Source: Actinomyces capricornis (GTDB taxonomy: Bacteria > Actinomycetota > Actinomycetes > Actinomycetales > Actinomycetaceae). Taken from it: 64,000 bases of DNA. The position numbers and the translations under genes were made by a program. The stretch spans positions 2,418,001-2,482,000 of the forward strand of contig NZ_AP025017.1 of assembly GCF_019974135.1 (NCBI RefSeq), given 5' to 3'. The notes below the pieces were generated by a model that was not told where the DNA came from, did no database searches, and saw only the letters and a program-made list of their open reading frames with translations. Shown here in pieces: positions 8,673-16,975 of the stretch (the stretch's first letter is position 1; each line of letters opens with the position of its first letter).

Positions 8673-9946
8673 TACTGCCGACCGGCGCCCCGGGAGCGGG
8701 CGGCCTGCACGATCCGCCGCACCGTCTCGGCCTCGATGGTTCGGCCCGTGGCCAGGTTGAGGCGGCAGAAGCCCGACCAGTCCCGCCCGAAGGCCGCGCC
8801 CTCGTTCATCGCCACCCCGTGGCGCAGGAAGTACTCGCCCGGCTCCTCAAGCCCCAGGCCCCGGAAGTCCAGCCAGGCCAGGTAGGTGCCCTCGGGCACG
8901 GTCACCTCCAGGCCCTCGACGCCGGCCAGAGCCTCGCGCACCAGGTCGCGGTTGGCGCGCAGGTAGGAGCGCACCTCCTCCAGCCAGCCCTGGCCCTCGC
9001 GCAGCGCGGCCACGGCGGCCATCGCCCCCAGCGCCGCCGCCTGCTCCGACAGGGCGGCGCTGAGGGGCTCGGCCTCCCAGGCCCGGCGCGCCCCGCCCGA
9101 GGCGATGAGCTGGGCGCACTTGAGCCCGGGGATGTTCCAGCCCTTGGAGACCGCCGTGGCCGTGAAGGTCAGGTCCGCATCGGCCGTCGGGCGCGAGGCG
9201 TAGGGGATATGCGCCAGCCCCGGCTCCAGCACCAGGGGGCCGTGGATCTCATCGGCGAAGACCGGCACCCCGTAGCGCTGCGAGAGCGCCGCCACGGCGT
9301 CGAGCTCGCCGGCCGAGAGCACCCGGCCCACCGGGTTCCACGGGTTGCACAGCACCAGCAGTCCCGCGCCGGCCGCCATCGCCGCCTCGATGGCCTCCAG
9401 GTCCAGCTCCCAGCGCGGCGAGCCGCCCCCGCGGCCCACCCGGGCCGGGACCTGGAGGCACTCGCGCCCATAGCGCCCCGGGATCGACAGGAAGGGCATA
9501 TAGGCCGGGGTGGGCACGATGATCGCCGAGCCGGCGCGGGTGTGGTGGGCGATGACGGCGCCCAGGGCGGATAGGACGTCGGGCAGGAGGCTGACCTCCT
9601 CGACCCCCACCTGCCAGCCGAAGGCCCGCCCCTGGTAGTGGGCGGTCTCCTCACGGGCCTGCCGGGCCAGGCCGGAGGGCATGTAGCCCAGGGTGCCCTC
9701 GGCCACGGCGCGCTGGAGCACCTCGGCGACGGCGGGCGCCGTCCCCAGGTCCATCTCCGCCACCCACGCCCCGATGACATCGCCGGGGTAGTGGCTCCAC
9801 TTCAGCGAGCCGCGCTCGCGCATGATCTGCGGGGTCAGGGCGTCGAAGGCGCGCGTGAGGCCGGTGGGGGGCAGGGGCGCCGTCGCACCGCGTGCGCCGG
9901 GGGCGGATGAGGTTGCCGAATCAGGGCCGGCGGAGAGATCTGGCAT
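8672..9946 (-). CDS. PLP-dependent aminotransferase, MalY/PatB C-S lyase type
   Basis: 424 residues, fold-type I PLP enzyme. The PLP lysine lies in ATAVSKGWNIPG (Lys about 268), the pyridine-binding Asp in FADEIHG (about 232) and the phosphate/substrate Asn in CNPWNPVGR (about 200). LKWSHYPGDVIGAWVAEMD near residue 50 is the family signature of cystathionine beta-lyases of the PatB/MalY group, which cleave C-S bonds of cystathionine or cysteine. In oral actinomycetes such an enzyme would release sulfide. About 30 disordered residues precede the domain. It has no SD; a TAGACT hexamer sits 6 nt before the ATG. Confidence 0.87.
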   Translation of the reverse strand: MPDLSAGPDSATSSAPGARGATAPLPPTGLTRAFDALTPQIMRERGSLKWSHYPGDVIGAWVAEMDLGTAPAVAEVLQRAVAEGTLGYMPSGLARQAREETAHYQGRAFGWQVGVEEVSLLPDVLSALGAVIAHHTRAGSAIIVPTPAYMPFLSIPGRYGRECLQVPARVGRGGGSPRWELDLEAIEAAMAAGAGLLVLCNPWNPVGRVLSAGELDAVAALSQRYGVPVFADEIHGPLVLEPGLAHIPYASRPTADADLTFTATAVSKGWNIPGLKCAQLIASGGARRAWEAEPLSAALSEQAAALGAMAAVAALREGQGWLEEVRSYLRANRDLVREALAGVEGLEVTVPEGTYLAWLDFRGLGLEEPGEYFLRHGVAMNEGAAFGRDWSGFCRLNLATGRTIEAETVRRIVQAARSRGAGRQ

Positions 9947-9952
9947 ACGGGG

Positions 9953-9958
9953 AGTCTA
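9953..9958 (-). promoter_or_regulatory. -10 hexamer TAGACT, leaderless start of patB-like gene
   Basis: Read on the minus strand, TAGACT is followed by six bases (CCCCGT) and then the ATG; no SD is present. Confidence 0.5.
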
Positions 9959-10028
9959 TGAGTGCGGGGCCGCCGGCACCATGAGCACCGCCGCCCCGCA
10001 CCGCGAGTCCCGCGGTATCCGCGCTGCC

Positions 10029-10844
10029 CTAGCCCCGGCCGCTGGGCGAGGCGCCCTGGCGATCGGCACCCGCTGAGGGCCCGGCCGCGGGATCGTCCAT
10101 ATCCAGTGGCCAGGCGCCCATCAAGGCGGTGTCCTCCAGCAGGCGGTCCAGCTCGGCCTGGGAGTAGGCGCCCACGGGGCAGGCGTACATCACCCGCATA
10201 TCCGTGGGCGTCTCACTGGCGGTGAAGGCGCGCACCCACTGGGTCCCCCGGTAGTCCTGCCCGTCGGCCGTGTATGTCCAGTCCTTGCGGATCGTCTCCA
10301 CCGGCTCCCCTCCCAGGGTCTTGATGGTGGTGGCGTCATCCTCGGAGGTGAAGGAGATGCTCGTGGCCCCGGAGTGCTTCTCGAAGGAGGACTCGATCCG
10401 AGCCGAGATGTCCTCCGTATCCGCGCGATCCCCGGCCGTGGGGCCCTCGAGGAGGTTCTGGCCGACCGTGAAGAGGCACCCCGCATCATTGGTGAACTGG
10501 TTGACGCCGTCCTGGTCCCTGATGGTCTGACGCCACCCGGGGGCATCGACCGGGAAGGTCCAGGAGGCCGGGCCGCCGGCCGAGGGGTCCGTCGAGGATC
10601 CCGAGGATGGGGCCGACGACGGGGATGTCGGCGACGAGGCCGCCGTGGCCTCCTGGGCCTGGGTGGGGCTCGGCGTGGCCACGGCGACCTCGCGGTCCTG
10701 GCAGGCGGCCAGCACCGGCAGGGCCAGTGCCAGGCTCAGGCCCAGGGCGGCGCGCAGTCCCCGTGACGCCGTCGGGCGGGCCGGGGCGCAGGGCGCGGGG
10801 GCGGTGCGGTGGGGGCGGGGCAGGGATAGGGGCAGGGACAGCAT
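10029..10844 (-). CDS. Lipoprotein of unknown function, paralogue of 12658-13506
   Basis: 271 residues. GGAGG lies 5 nt before the ATG. The export signal ends in a good lipobox VLAAC near residue 47, followed by a Ser/Thr/Pro linker. The mature domain (about 95-260) has two Cys in the contexts NDAGCLFTVG and MYACPVGAYSQ. The lipoprotein on the other side of gltX has the same plan (NNGVCMGYVS and LMCRAGHNIT, each followed by a helix). I read them as distant paralogues with one conserved disulfide. No catalytic motif. Location: outer face of the cytoplasmic membrane. Confidence 0.8.
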   Translation of the reverse strand: MLSLPLSLPRPHRTAPAPCAPARPTASRGLRAALGLSLALALPVLAACQDREVAVATPSPTQAQEATAASSPTSPSSAPSSGSSTDPSAGGPASWTFPVDAPGWRQTIRDQDGVNQFTNDAGCLFTVGQNLLEGPTAGDRADTEDISARIESSFEKHSGATSISFTSEDDATTIKTLGGEPVETIRKDWTYTADGQDYRGTQWVRAFTASETPTDMRVMYACPVGAYSQAELDRLLEDTALMGAWPLDMDDPAAGPSAGADRQGASPSGRG

Positions 10845-10971
10845 GGGGGCCTCCGGTCATTGGCAGGGCGCCATGGGTAGCGCCACAGGTGGGTTGAGGA
10901 TGGGATGACCGTAGTGCCATCACGTGCATACCGCTCGGGATGGCGATGGGCACTCCTCCCCGGCCCGCCGC

Positions 10972-10977
10972 TAGGCT
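10972..10977 (+). promoter_or_regulatory. -10 hexamer TAGGCT, leaderless start of gltX
   Basis: TAGGCT ends 9 nt before the gltX ATG; no purine-rich SD lies in between. Confidence 0.5.
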
Positions 10978-10986
10978 AAGCGCATC

Positions 10987-12582
10987 ATGAACGACCTCGC
11001 CCCTGCCGCCGCAGCCCCCCAGACCATTCCCGCCCCCGGCACCAGCCCCATCCGGGTCCGCTTCTGCCCCTCGCCGACCGGGACCCCCCATGTGGGGCTG
11101 GTGCGCACCTGCCTGTTCAACTGGGCCTGGGCGCGCCACACCGGTGGCACCTTCGTCTTCCGCATCGAGGACACCGATGCCGCCCGCGACTCCGAGGAGT
11201 CCCTCCAGGCCATCATCGACTCCCTGACCTGGCTGGGCCTGGACTGGGACGAGGGCGTGGGCCGCGGGGGCCCGCACGAGCCCTACCGCCAGTCCCAGCG
11301 CATGGACCTCTACCGGCAGGTGGCCGCCGAGCTGGTCGAGGCCGGCTACCTGTACGAGTCCTTCTCCACGCCCGAGGAGATCGAGGCCCGCCACCGCGCC
11401 GCCGGCCGCGACCCCAAGCTCGGCTACGACGGCTACGACCGCGACCTGACCCAGGAGCAGAAGGAGGCCTACCTGGCCCAGGGCCGCCGGCCCGTGCTGC
11501 GCATGCGCATGCCCGATGAGGACATCACCTTCGATGACCTCGTGCGCGGCCCCATCACCTTCAAGGCCGGCTCGGTGCCCGACTACGTCGTCGTGCGTGC
11601 TGGCGGGGAGCCCCTCTACACCCTGGTCAACCCCGTCGACGACGCCGCCATGGGCATCACCCACGTCCTGCGCGGCGAGGACCTGCTGTCCTCCACCCCG
11701 CGCCAGATCGCCCTGTACCGCGCCCTGGTGGACATCGGCCGGGCGCAGGCCATCCCCGCCTTCGGGCACCTGCCCTACGTCATGGGGGAGGGCAACAAGA
11801 AGCTGTCCAAGCGCGACCCCGAGTCCAACCTGCTCATCCACCGCTACCGCGGCATGATCCCCGAGGGCCTGCTCAACTACCTGGCCCTGCTGGGGTGGTC
11901 GCTCAGCGCCGACCGCGACGTCTTCTCCGGGGAGGAGATGATCGCCGCCTTCGACGTCCACGAGGTCAACCCCAACCCGGCGCGCTTCGACGCCAAGAAG
12001 TGCGAGGCCATCAACGCCGAGCAGGTCCGCCTCCTGGACCCCCAGGACTTCCGCGACCGCCTCGTGCCCTACCTGGCCGACGCCTTCCCCGACCCCAGCG
12101 GCCAGGCCGAGGCCGCACCCCTGGTCTCGGCCCCCGCCTACGCCGGCCTGACCGCCCGCGAGCAGGAGATCCTCCAGGCCGCCGCCCCCCTCATCCAGAC
12201 CCGCATCCAACTGCTGCGCGAGGCCCGCGACATGCTCGGCTTCCTCTTCGTCGACGACGCCGACCTCGTCCTGGACGAGCGCGCGGTGAGCAGGCTCAAG
12301 GACTCCGCGGCCGACGTCCTGGATGCGGGCATCGCCGCTCTGGAGGCCCTGGGCCCCCAGCAGTGGATCACCGCCGACCTGGAGGAGGCGCTGCGCCGGG
12401 CCATCGTCGAGGGCGAGGGCATGCCCGGGGGGCAGGGCATCAAGCCGCGCCTGGCCTTCGGGCCCCTGCGCGTGGCCGTCACCGGCAGGCAGGTCTCCCC
12501 GCCCCTGTTCGAGTCCATGGAGATCCTGGGCGCCTCCTCCAGCCTGGCCCGCCTGCGGGCCCTGCGCGAGCACCTGGGCTGA
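10987..12582 (+). CDS. gltX: Glutamyl-tRNA synthetase
   Basis: 531 residues, class I aminoacyl-tRNA synthetase that attaches glutamate to tRNA-Glu. The HIGH-type motif appears as [10 protein letters not shown] (about residues 27-36) and the KMSKS-type loop as KKLSKRD near residue 272; [15 protein letters not shown] follows the first motif as expected. The anticodon-binding domain fills the C-terminal third. Most actinobacteria lack GlnRS and rely on a non-discriminating GluRS plus GatCAB, so this enzyme probably also charges tRNA-Gln; the tRNA genes for both lie 1.1 kb downstream. ATG chosen because it sits just after a -10 hexamer and begins the conserved domain. Confidence 0.97.
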   Translation: MNDLAPAAAAPQTIPAPGTSPIRVRFCPSPTGTPHVGLVRTCLFNWAWARHTGGTFVFRIEDTDAARDSEESLQAIIDSLTWLGLDWDEGVGRGGPHEPYRQSQRMDLYRQVAAELVEAGYLYESFSTPEEIEARHRAAGRDPKLGYDGYDRDLTQEQKEAYLAQGRRPVLRMRMPDEDITFDDLVRGPITFKAGSVPDYVVVRAGGEPLYTLVNPVDDAAMGITHVLRGEDLLSSTPRQIALYRALVDIGRAQAIPAFGHLPYVMGEGNKKLSKRDPESNLLIHRYRGMIPEGLLNYLALLGWSLSADRDVFSGEEMIAAFDVHEVNPNPARFDAKKCEAINAEQVRLLDPQDFRDRLVPYLADAFPDPSGQAEAAPLVSAPAYAGLTAREQEILQAAAPLIQTRIQLLREARDMLGFLFVDDADLVLDERAVSRLKDSAADVLDAGIAALEALGPQQWITADLEEALRRAIVEGEGMPGGQGIKPRLAFGPLRVAVTGRQVSPPLFESMEILGASSSLARLRALREHLG

Positions 12583-12585
12583 GTA

Positions 12586-12627
12586 CGGGCCAAGGCCGGC
12601 CGGGGCAGCCTGGCCGGCCTTGGCCCG
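12586..12627. terminator. Bidirectional hairpin terminator after gltX
   Basis: A perfect 16-bp inverted repeat starting CGGGCCAAGGCCGGCC with a 10-nt loop, in the gap between convergent gltX and the lipoprotein gene. Confidence 0.8.
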
Positions 12628-12657
12628 GGCGGCCCCGGCTCGGTCTGTGCCGCCGGC

Positions 12658-13506
12658 CTACATCTCCTTGGCGTCGATGCCCTCCAGGCGCAGCCCGCTG
12701 AGCACGGTGTGCCACTGGTCCACCGTGATGTTGTGACCGGCCCGGCACATGAGCATGACCTCGAACTGGAAGCCCGAGTCGCCCACGGTGCGGGCGAAGC
12801 GGTAGCCCTCCACCGGCTCGGAGGAGCCGTCGTCGAAGTTCATCGTGGCGGTGAAGGCCAGCTCGTAGCCCGGCATGGTGCCGTCGTCATCGCGCACGTA
12901 GTCGGCTCCGACCACGCCCTGGGCGCTGTAATCGGTGAAGACGTTCTGCTTGCGGTCGATGAGCACCGAGGACAGCAGGGCGTCGTCGCCCCGCAGGCTC
13001 CACACCCGCTGGCTGGCCTCGCGGCTGACATAGCCCATGCACACGCCGTTGTTGGTGCGGTAGCCCTCGAGGTTGCCCGAGGAGCCGACGGCGTCGAGGT
13101 TGACCACGCGGTCGTCCTGGTACCAGATCGAGGTGTCCTCGTTGTAGAACTTGATGGTGGGGTTGGGCCAGGTCGGTGACGGCGTGGGGCTGGGGCTCGG
13201 GCTGGCGGCCTGGGTCTCCTTGGGAGCCTTGGGGTCCTTCGTCTTGACCCCGGTGCCCTTGTGCGCCGGGGCACTCGACGCCGGGGCGGGGGAGCCCTTG
13301 TCGGTGCGCTTGGCCACGGCATGGCTTCCCGGGGAGGGGGTGGAGGAGCCCGAGGCGCCCGAGGAGCCGCCCAGGGCGCCGCAGGCGCTCAGGGCCAGGG
13401 CGGTGCTCAGGCACATGGCGGCCGCCATCAGGCGCAGGGCGCCGGGGCGGCGGTGGCGGGACGAGGCGGGGGAAGGCGTCGATGGCTTCGATGGGGTCAT
13501 GGTCAC
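12658..13506 (-). CDS. Lipoprotein of unknown function, paralogue of 10029-10844
   Basis: 282 residues if translation starts at GTG 13506, which has GGAGG 5 nt upstream; ATG 13500 lies 11 nt from the same SD and is the alternative. The signal peptide ends in lipobox ALSAC, then a Ser/Pro/Lys-rich linker of about 85 residues leads to a C-terminal domain with two Cys (NNGVCMGY and LMCRAGH). It resembles the lipoprotein upstream of gltX in size, linker and Cys positions. Function unknown. Its 3' end converges on gltX; upstream lies a 199-nt gap leading to the tRNA cluster. Confidence 0.78.
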   Translation of the reverse strand: MTMTPSKPSTPSPASSRHRRPGALRLMAAAMCLSTALALSACGALGGSSGASGSSTPSPGSHAVAKRTDKGSPAPASSAPAHKGTGVKTKDPKAPKETQAASPSPSPTPSPTWPNPTIKFYNEDTSIWYQDDRVVNLDAVGSSGNLEGYRTNNGVCMGYVSREASQRVWSLRGDDALLSSVLIDRKQNVFTDYSAQGVVGADYVRDDDGTMPGYELAFTATMNFDDGSSEPVEGYRFARTVGDSGFQFEVMLMCRAGHNITVDQWHTVLSGLRLEGIDAKEM

Positions 13507-13705
13507 GCGGACCTCCGGGAGGGATCGGGTTGAGACGGGTGTCATCAAGGATTCTATGGCGCGGCGCGGGTGGAGGCCATCCGCCCGCATCCGGGCCGCC
13601 CGGGGCTGTGTCAGCACTCACGCCCTGAGGATTTGGCGGGGCGGGGAGCCGCGTGTAGATTATCTCCCGCTGCTTCCGGAGGTCGTCCTCCGGATCGCAT
13701 ACCAG

Positions 13706-13777
13706 TGGGGTATGGTGTAATTGGCAACACGACTGATTCTGGTTCAGTTATTCTAGGTTCGAGTCCTGGTACCCCAG
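13706..13777 (+). tRNA. tRNA-Gln (anticodon CUG)
   Basis: The acceptor stem TGGGGTA pairs with TACCCCA, discriminator G. The anticodon stem ACTGA/TCAGT encloses TTCTGGT, giving CUG (13739-13741). The T arm carries GGTTCGAGTCC. No CCA is encoded. Confidence 0.95.
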
Positions 13778-13801
13778 CGGAGAACAACTCCATCACATCT
13801 G

Positions 13802-13874
13802 GCCCCCATCGTTTAGCGGCCTAGGACACCGCCCTCTCACGGCGGCGGCGCCGGTTCGAATCCGGCTGGGGGTA
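13802..13874 (+). tRNA. tRNA-Glu (anticodon CUC), copy 1
   Basis: Acceptor GCCCCCA pairs with TGGGGGT (G1-U72 wobble), discriminator A. The anticodon stem CCGCC/GGCGG encloses CTCTCAC, anticodon CUC. GGTTCGAATCC marks the T arm. Confidence 0.95.
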
Positions 13875-13915
13875 CGCAGGAGCAGGCAGGCCGTCAGGCA
13901 GCCGGCTCATGTCAG

Positions 13916-13988
13916 GCCCCCATCGTTTAGTGGCCTAGGACACCGCCCTCTCACGGCGGCGGCGCCGGTTCGAATCCGGCTGGGGGTA
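13916..13988 (+). tRNA. tRNA-Glu (anticodon CUC), copy 2
   Basis: Identical to copies 1 and 3 except for one D-loop base (TAGTGG instead of TAGCGG). Spacer from copy 1 is 41 nt and unrelated in sequence. Confidence 0.95.
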
Positions 13989-14052
13989 CGGATGGGAGGC
14001 AGACCCGCCAGGGCTGCTCTCCCCATCGGCGGAGCGATCGCTCCCACATACT

Positions 14053-14125
14053 GCCCCCATCGTTTAGCGGCCTAGGACACCGCCCTCTCACGGCGGCGGC
14101 GCCGGTTCGAATCCGGCTGGGGGTA
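14053..14125 (+). tRNA. tRNA-Glu (anticodon CUC), copy 3
   Basis: Same sequence as copy 1. Followed within 6 nt by a strong hairpin, so it is probably the last gene of a tRNA-Gln/tRNA-Glu transcript. Confidence 0.95.
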
Positions 14126-14130
14126 CGGCC

Positions 14131-14163
14131 TCGGGGCCCGAGTCATCACGGCTCGGGCCCCGA
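14131..14163 (+). terminator. Terminator of the tRNA cluster
   Basis: A 12-bp stem (TCGGGGCCCGAG and complement) with a 9-nt loop, followed by TTCGTC, directly after the third tRNA-Glu. Confidence 0.75.
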
Positions 14164-14235
14164 TTCGTCATCCCGGTGCGCCAAGGGCGGCACCCGGTGC
14201 TGCGCGGGCGCGGCGGCCCGGCCCCCACCACTGGT

Positions 14236-14241
14236 TAGACT
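14236..14241 (+). promoter_or_regulatory. -10 hexamer TAGACT, leaderless start of rnj
   Basis: TAGACT ends 6 nt before the GTG start codon of the RNase J gene; no SD. Confidence 0.5.
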
Positions 14242-14247
14242 GCCCGG

Positions 14248-15933
14248 GTGACGTACTTTCCCGCACTCAAGGCACCCGGGCCCCTCGCCGAGGGCACCAT
14301 GCGCATCACGCCCCTGGGAGGGCTCGGCGAGGTCGGGCGCAACATGACCGTCTTCGAGCTGGACTCCCAGCTCCTCATCGTCGACTGCGGCGTCCTGTTC
14401 CCCGAGGAGCACCAGCCCGGCGTCGACCTCATCCTGCCCGATTTCTCCTCCATCGAGGACCGCATCGATGACGTCGTCGCCCTGGTCCTGACCCACGGGC
14501 ACGAGGACCACATCGGCGCGGTCCCCTACCTGCTGCGCCTGCGCGAGGACATTCCCCTGGTGGGAAGCGGCCTGACCCTGGCCTTCGTGGAGGCCAAGCT
14601 CAAGGAGCACCGCCTCACCCCCGTCCTGCGCCAGGTCACCGAGCACGAGAGGGTCGACTACGGGCCCTTCGACCTGGAGTTCGTGGCGGTCAACCACTCG
14701 ATCCCCGACGCCATGGCCGTCATGATCCGCACCAGCGCCGGCAACGTCCTGGCCACCGGCGACTTCAAGATGGACTCCCTGCCCATCGACGGGCGCATCA
14801 CCGACCTGCGCTCCTTCGCCCGCTTCGGAGAGGAGGGCGTGGACCTGTTCTGCGTGGACTCCACCAACGCCGAGGTCCCCGGCATGATCGGGCATGAGAG
14901 CAAGATCGGCCCGGTCCTGGACCAGGTCTTCGCCGAGTCCGACGGTCAGATCGTCGTCGCCTCCTTCGCCAGCCACGTCCACCGCGTCCAGCAGGTGCTC
15001 GACGCCGCCGCCCTCCACGGCCGCCGCGTGGCCCTGGTGGGGCGCTCCATGGTGCGCAACATGGGCATCGCCGCCGAGCGCGGCCACCTCAAGGTGCCCG
15101 ACGGCGTCCTCATCGACCCCCGTGACGTCACCTCCCTGCCGCCCCAGGAACGCGTCCTCATGGTCACCGGCAGTCAGGGCGAGCCCATGGCCGCCCTCAG
15201 CCGCATGGCCCACTCCGAGCACCGCACGGTCACCATCGAGCCGGGCGACACCGTCATCTTCGCCTCCTCCCTCATCCCGGGCAACGAGAACTCCGTCTTC
15301 CGGGTCATCAACCAGCTCATGCGACTGGGGGCGCGCGTGGTCCACCAGGGCAACGCCACCGTGCACGTCTCGGGGCATGCCTCCTCCGAGGAGCTCCTCC
15401 ACGTCTACAACATCGTCCAGCCCCGCAATGTCATGCCCATCCACGGCGAGATCCGCCACCTGGTGGCCAACGGGGCGCTGGCGGTCAAGACCGGGATCGA
15501 CCCCGATCGCGTCGTGCTGTGCGAGGACGGGGTGGCCGTGGACCTCAAGGACGGGGTGGCCCGCATCGCCGGGCAGATCCCCTGCGGCTACATCTACGTC
15601 GACGGCGCCTCGGTGGGGGAGATCGACGAGAGCGAGCTCAAGGACCGGCGCATCCTGGCCGAGGAGGGCTTCGTCTCGGTCTACGCGGTGGTGGAGACCA
15701 AGACCGGCACCATCCTGGCCGGCCCCCACATCCAGGCCCGGGGCATGGCCGAGGACGACTCGGTCTTCGACGAGATCCTCCCCGAGGTCACCGAGGCGCT
15801 GGCCGCCGCCCTGGCCTCGGGCAACGCCGACTCCCACTCCCTGGCCCAGGTGATGCGCCGCACCCTGGGGCGCTACGTGGGCCGCAGGCTCAAGCGCCGC
15901 CCCATGATCGTGCCCGTCGTCATCGAGGCCTGA
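14248..15933 (+). CDS. rnj: Ribonuclease J
   Basis: 561 residues, metallo-beta-lactamase/beta-CASP RNase with 5'-3' exo- and endonuclease activity in mRNA decay and rRNA maturation. The zinc motif HGHEDH lies near residues 83-88, and SGHASSEEL in the beta-CASP region is intact. The start is GTG 14248, just after a -10 hexamer. The gene sits upstream of ftsK as in other actinobacteria, with a PfkB kinase gene inserted between. Length and motifs are typical for bacterial RNase J. Confidence 0.95.
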   Translation: MTYFPALKAPGPLAEGTMRITPLGGLGEVGRNMTVFELDSQLLIVDCGVLFPEEHQPGVDLILPDFSSIEDRIDDVVALVLTHGHEDHIGAVPYLLRLREDIPLVGSGLTLAFVEAKLKEHRLTPVLRQVTEHERVDYGPFDLEFVAVNHSIPDAMAVMIRTSAGNVLATGDFKMDSLPIDGRITDLRSFARFGEEGVDLFCVDSTNAEVPGMIGHESKIGPVLDQVFAESDGQIVVASFASHVHRVQQVLDAAALHGRRVALVGRSMVRNMGIAAERGHLKVPDGVLIDPRDVTSLPPQERVLMVTGSQGEPMAALSRMAHSEHRTVTIEPGDTVIFASSLIPGNENSVFRVINQLMRLGARVVHQGNATVHVSGHASSEELLHVYNIVQPRNVMPIHGEIRHLVANGALAVKTGIDPDRVVLCEDGVAVDLKDGVARIAGQIPCGYIYVDGASVGEIDESELKDRRILAEEGFVSVYAVVETKTGTILAGPHIQARGMAEDDSVFDEILPEVTEALAAALASGNADSHSLAQVMRRTLGRYVGRRLKRRPMIVPVVIEA

Positions 15934-15947
15934 GGGGCGGGCGCGCG

Positions 15948-16874
15948 ATGACGCTCTACAGGCCCCCCTGCTTCATCTCCACCGGCTCGGTCCTCATCGA
16001 CCTGCCGCTGCATGTGGGGCGGGTGCCCGCGCCGGGGGGCGCCATCACCGGGGTCTCCTCGGGCCCCGTCGTCGGCGGGGGCTACACGGTGGTCTCGGCG
16101 GTGGCCCGTCAGGGCCTGCCCGCCGCGCTGGCCGCCACGCTGGGCACCGGGCCCAACTCGGCCCGCGTGCGCGAGGCCATGCGCCAGGACGGCGTCGAGC
16201 TGCTCGTCGAGGAGCTCGTGGGTGACATCGGCACCTGCACCACCCTCATCGAGCCCACCGGCCGGCGCACCTTCATCACCACCGAGGGCGTGGAGGCCGA
16301 GCCCCAGCGCGAGGACCTGGAGCGCATCGACCTCATGGCGGGGGACTGGGTCTACGCCACCGGCTACGACCTGGCCCACCCCACCAGCTGCCCGGTCCTG
16401 GTCGAGTGGCTGCTGTCCATGCCCTCCGGCGTCGGGCTGGCCATCGATTTGGGCCCGGTCCAGCCCGACATCCCCGATGCCATCCTCGCACCCCTGCTGC
16501 ACCGCAGCTCCCTGCTGACCGGCAACGACCTGGAGATGACCCGGCTCATCGCCCGCATCGGCGGCTCCCAGGCACTGCGCGAGGCCTGCCCCCAGGCCCT
16601 GCTGGTGCGCCGCACCGGCATCCACGGCTGCGTCCTGGGGCCCGTGGGCGCCGAGACCGTCGAGGTGCCGGGCTTCGCCCGCGGGGTCGTGGACACCACG
16701 GGCGCGGGGGACACCCACACCGGCGTCCTGGTCGTCGGGCTCATGGACGGCCTGGACCCGGTGGCCGCCGCCCGCCGCGCCAACGCCGCCGCCTCGGAGG
16801 CCGTGGCCCGCATCGGCCCTGCCCGCGCCCCCAGCCGTGCCGAGATCGACGCGCTCCTGGCGAGCCAGTCCTGA
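15948..16874 (+). CDS. PfkB-family carbohydrate kinase
   Basis: 308 residues; ATG 15948 begins 14 nt after the rnj stop, so the two are probably co-transcribed. The ribokinase-fold signature DTTGAGDTHTG near residue 249 contains the catalytic Asp and the anion hole. The N-terminal GSVLIDLPL and a Gly-rich GGGYTVVSA motif bind sugar. The usual second signature DAF(x)GG is replaced by DTHTG, which suggests a diverged substrate pocket. It phosphorylates a sugar or nucleoside with ATP; the substrate cannot be named. Its position between rnj and ftsK is not part of the common actinobacterial order. Confidence 0.88.
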   Translation: MTLYRPPCFISTGSVLIDLPLHVGRVPAPGGAITGVSSGPVVGGGYTVVSAVARQGLPAALAATLGTGPNSARVREAMRQDGVELLVEELVGDIGTCTTLIEPTGRRTFITTEGVEAEPQREDLERIDLMAGDWVYATGYDLAHPTSCPVLVEWLLSMPSGVGLAIDLGPVQPDIPDAILAPLLHRSSLLTGNDLEMTRLIARIGGSQALREACPQALLVRRTGIHGCVLGPVGAETVEVPGFARGVVDTTGAGDTHTGVLVVGLMDGLDPVAAARRANAAASEAVARIGPARAPSRAEIDALLASQS

Positions 16875-16960
16875 GTCGGGCCCGCGCCCACGGTCCACGA
16901 CGTGACCTGTTCCTGGCCCGCCCCGGCGGCGTGGCAGGCCCCGGGCGGGGCAGAATCCGA

Positions 16961-16966
16961 TAGTTT
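16961..16966 (+). promoter_or_regulatory. -10 hexamer TAGTTT, leaderless start of ftsK
   Basis: TAGTTT ends 9 nt before the ATG, with no SD between. It sits in the 101-nt gap after the PfkB gene. Confidence 0.4.
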
Positions 16967-16975
16967 CAGGGCATC

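Noticed and set aside
13802..14125. tRNA-Glu repeats as an integration hotspot with att sites
   Set aside because: All three copies are intact and contiguous; no integrase, partial tRNA end or foreign gene follows.
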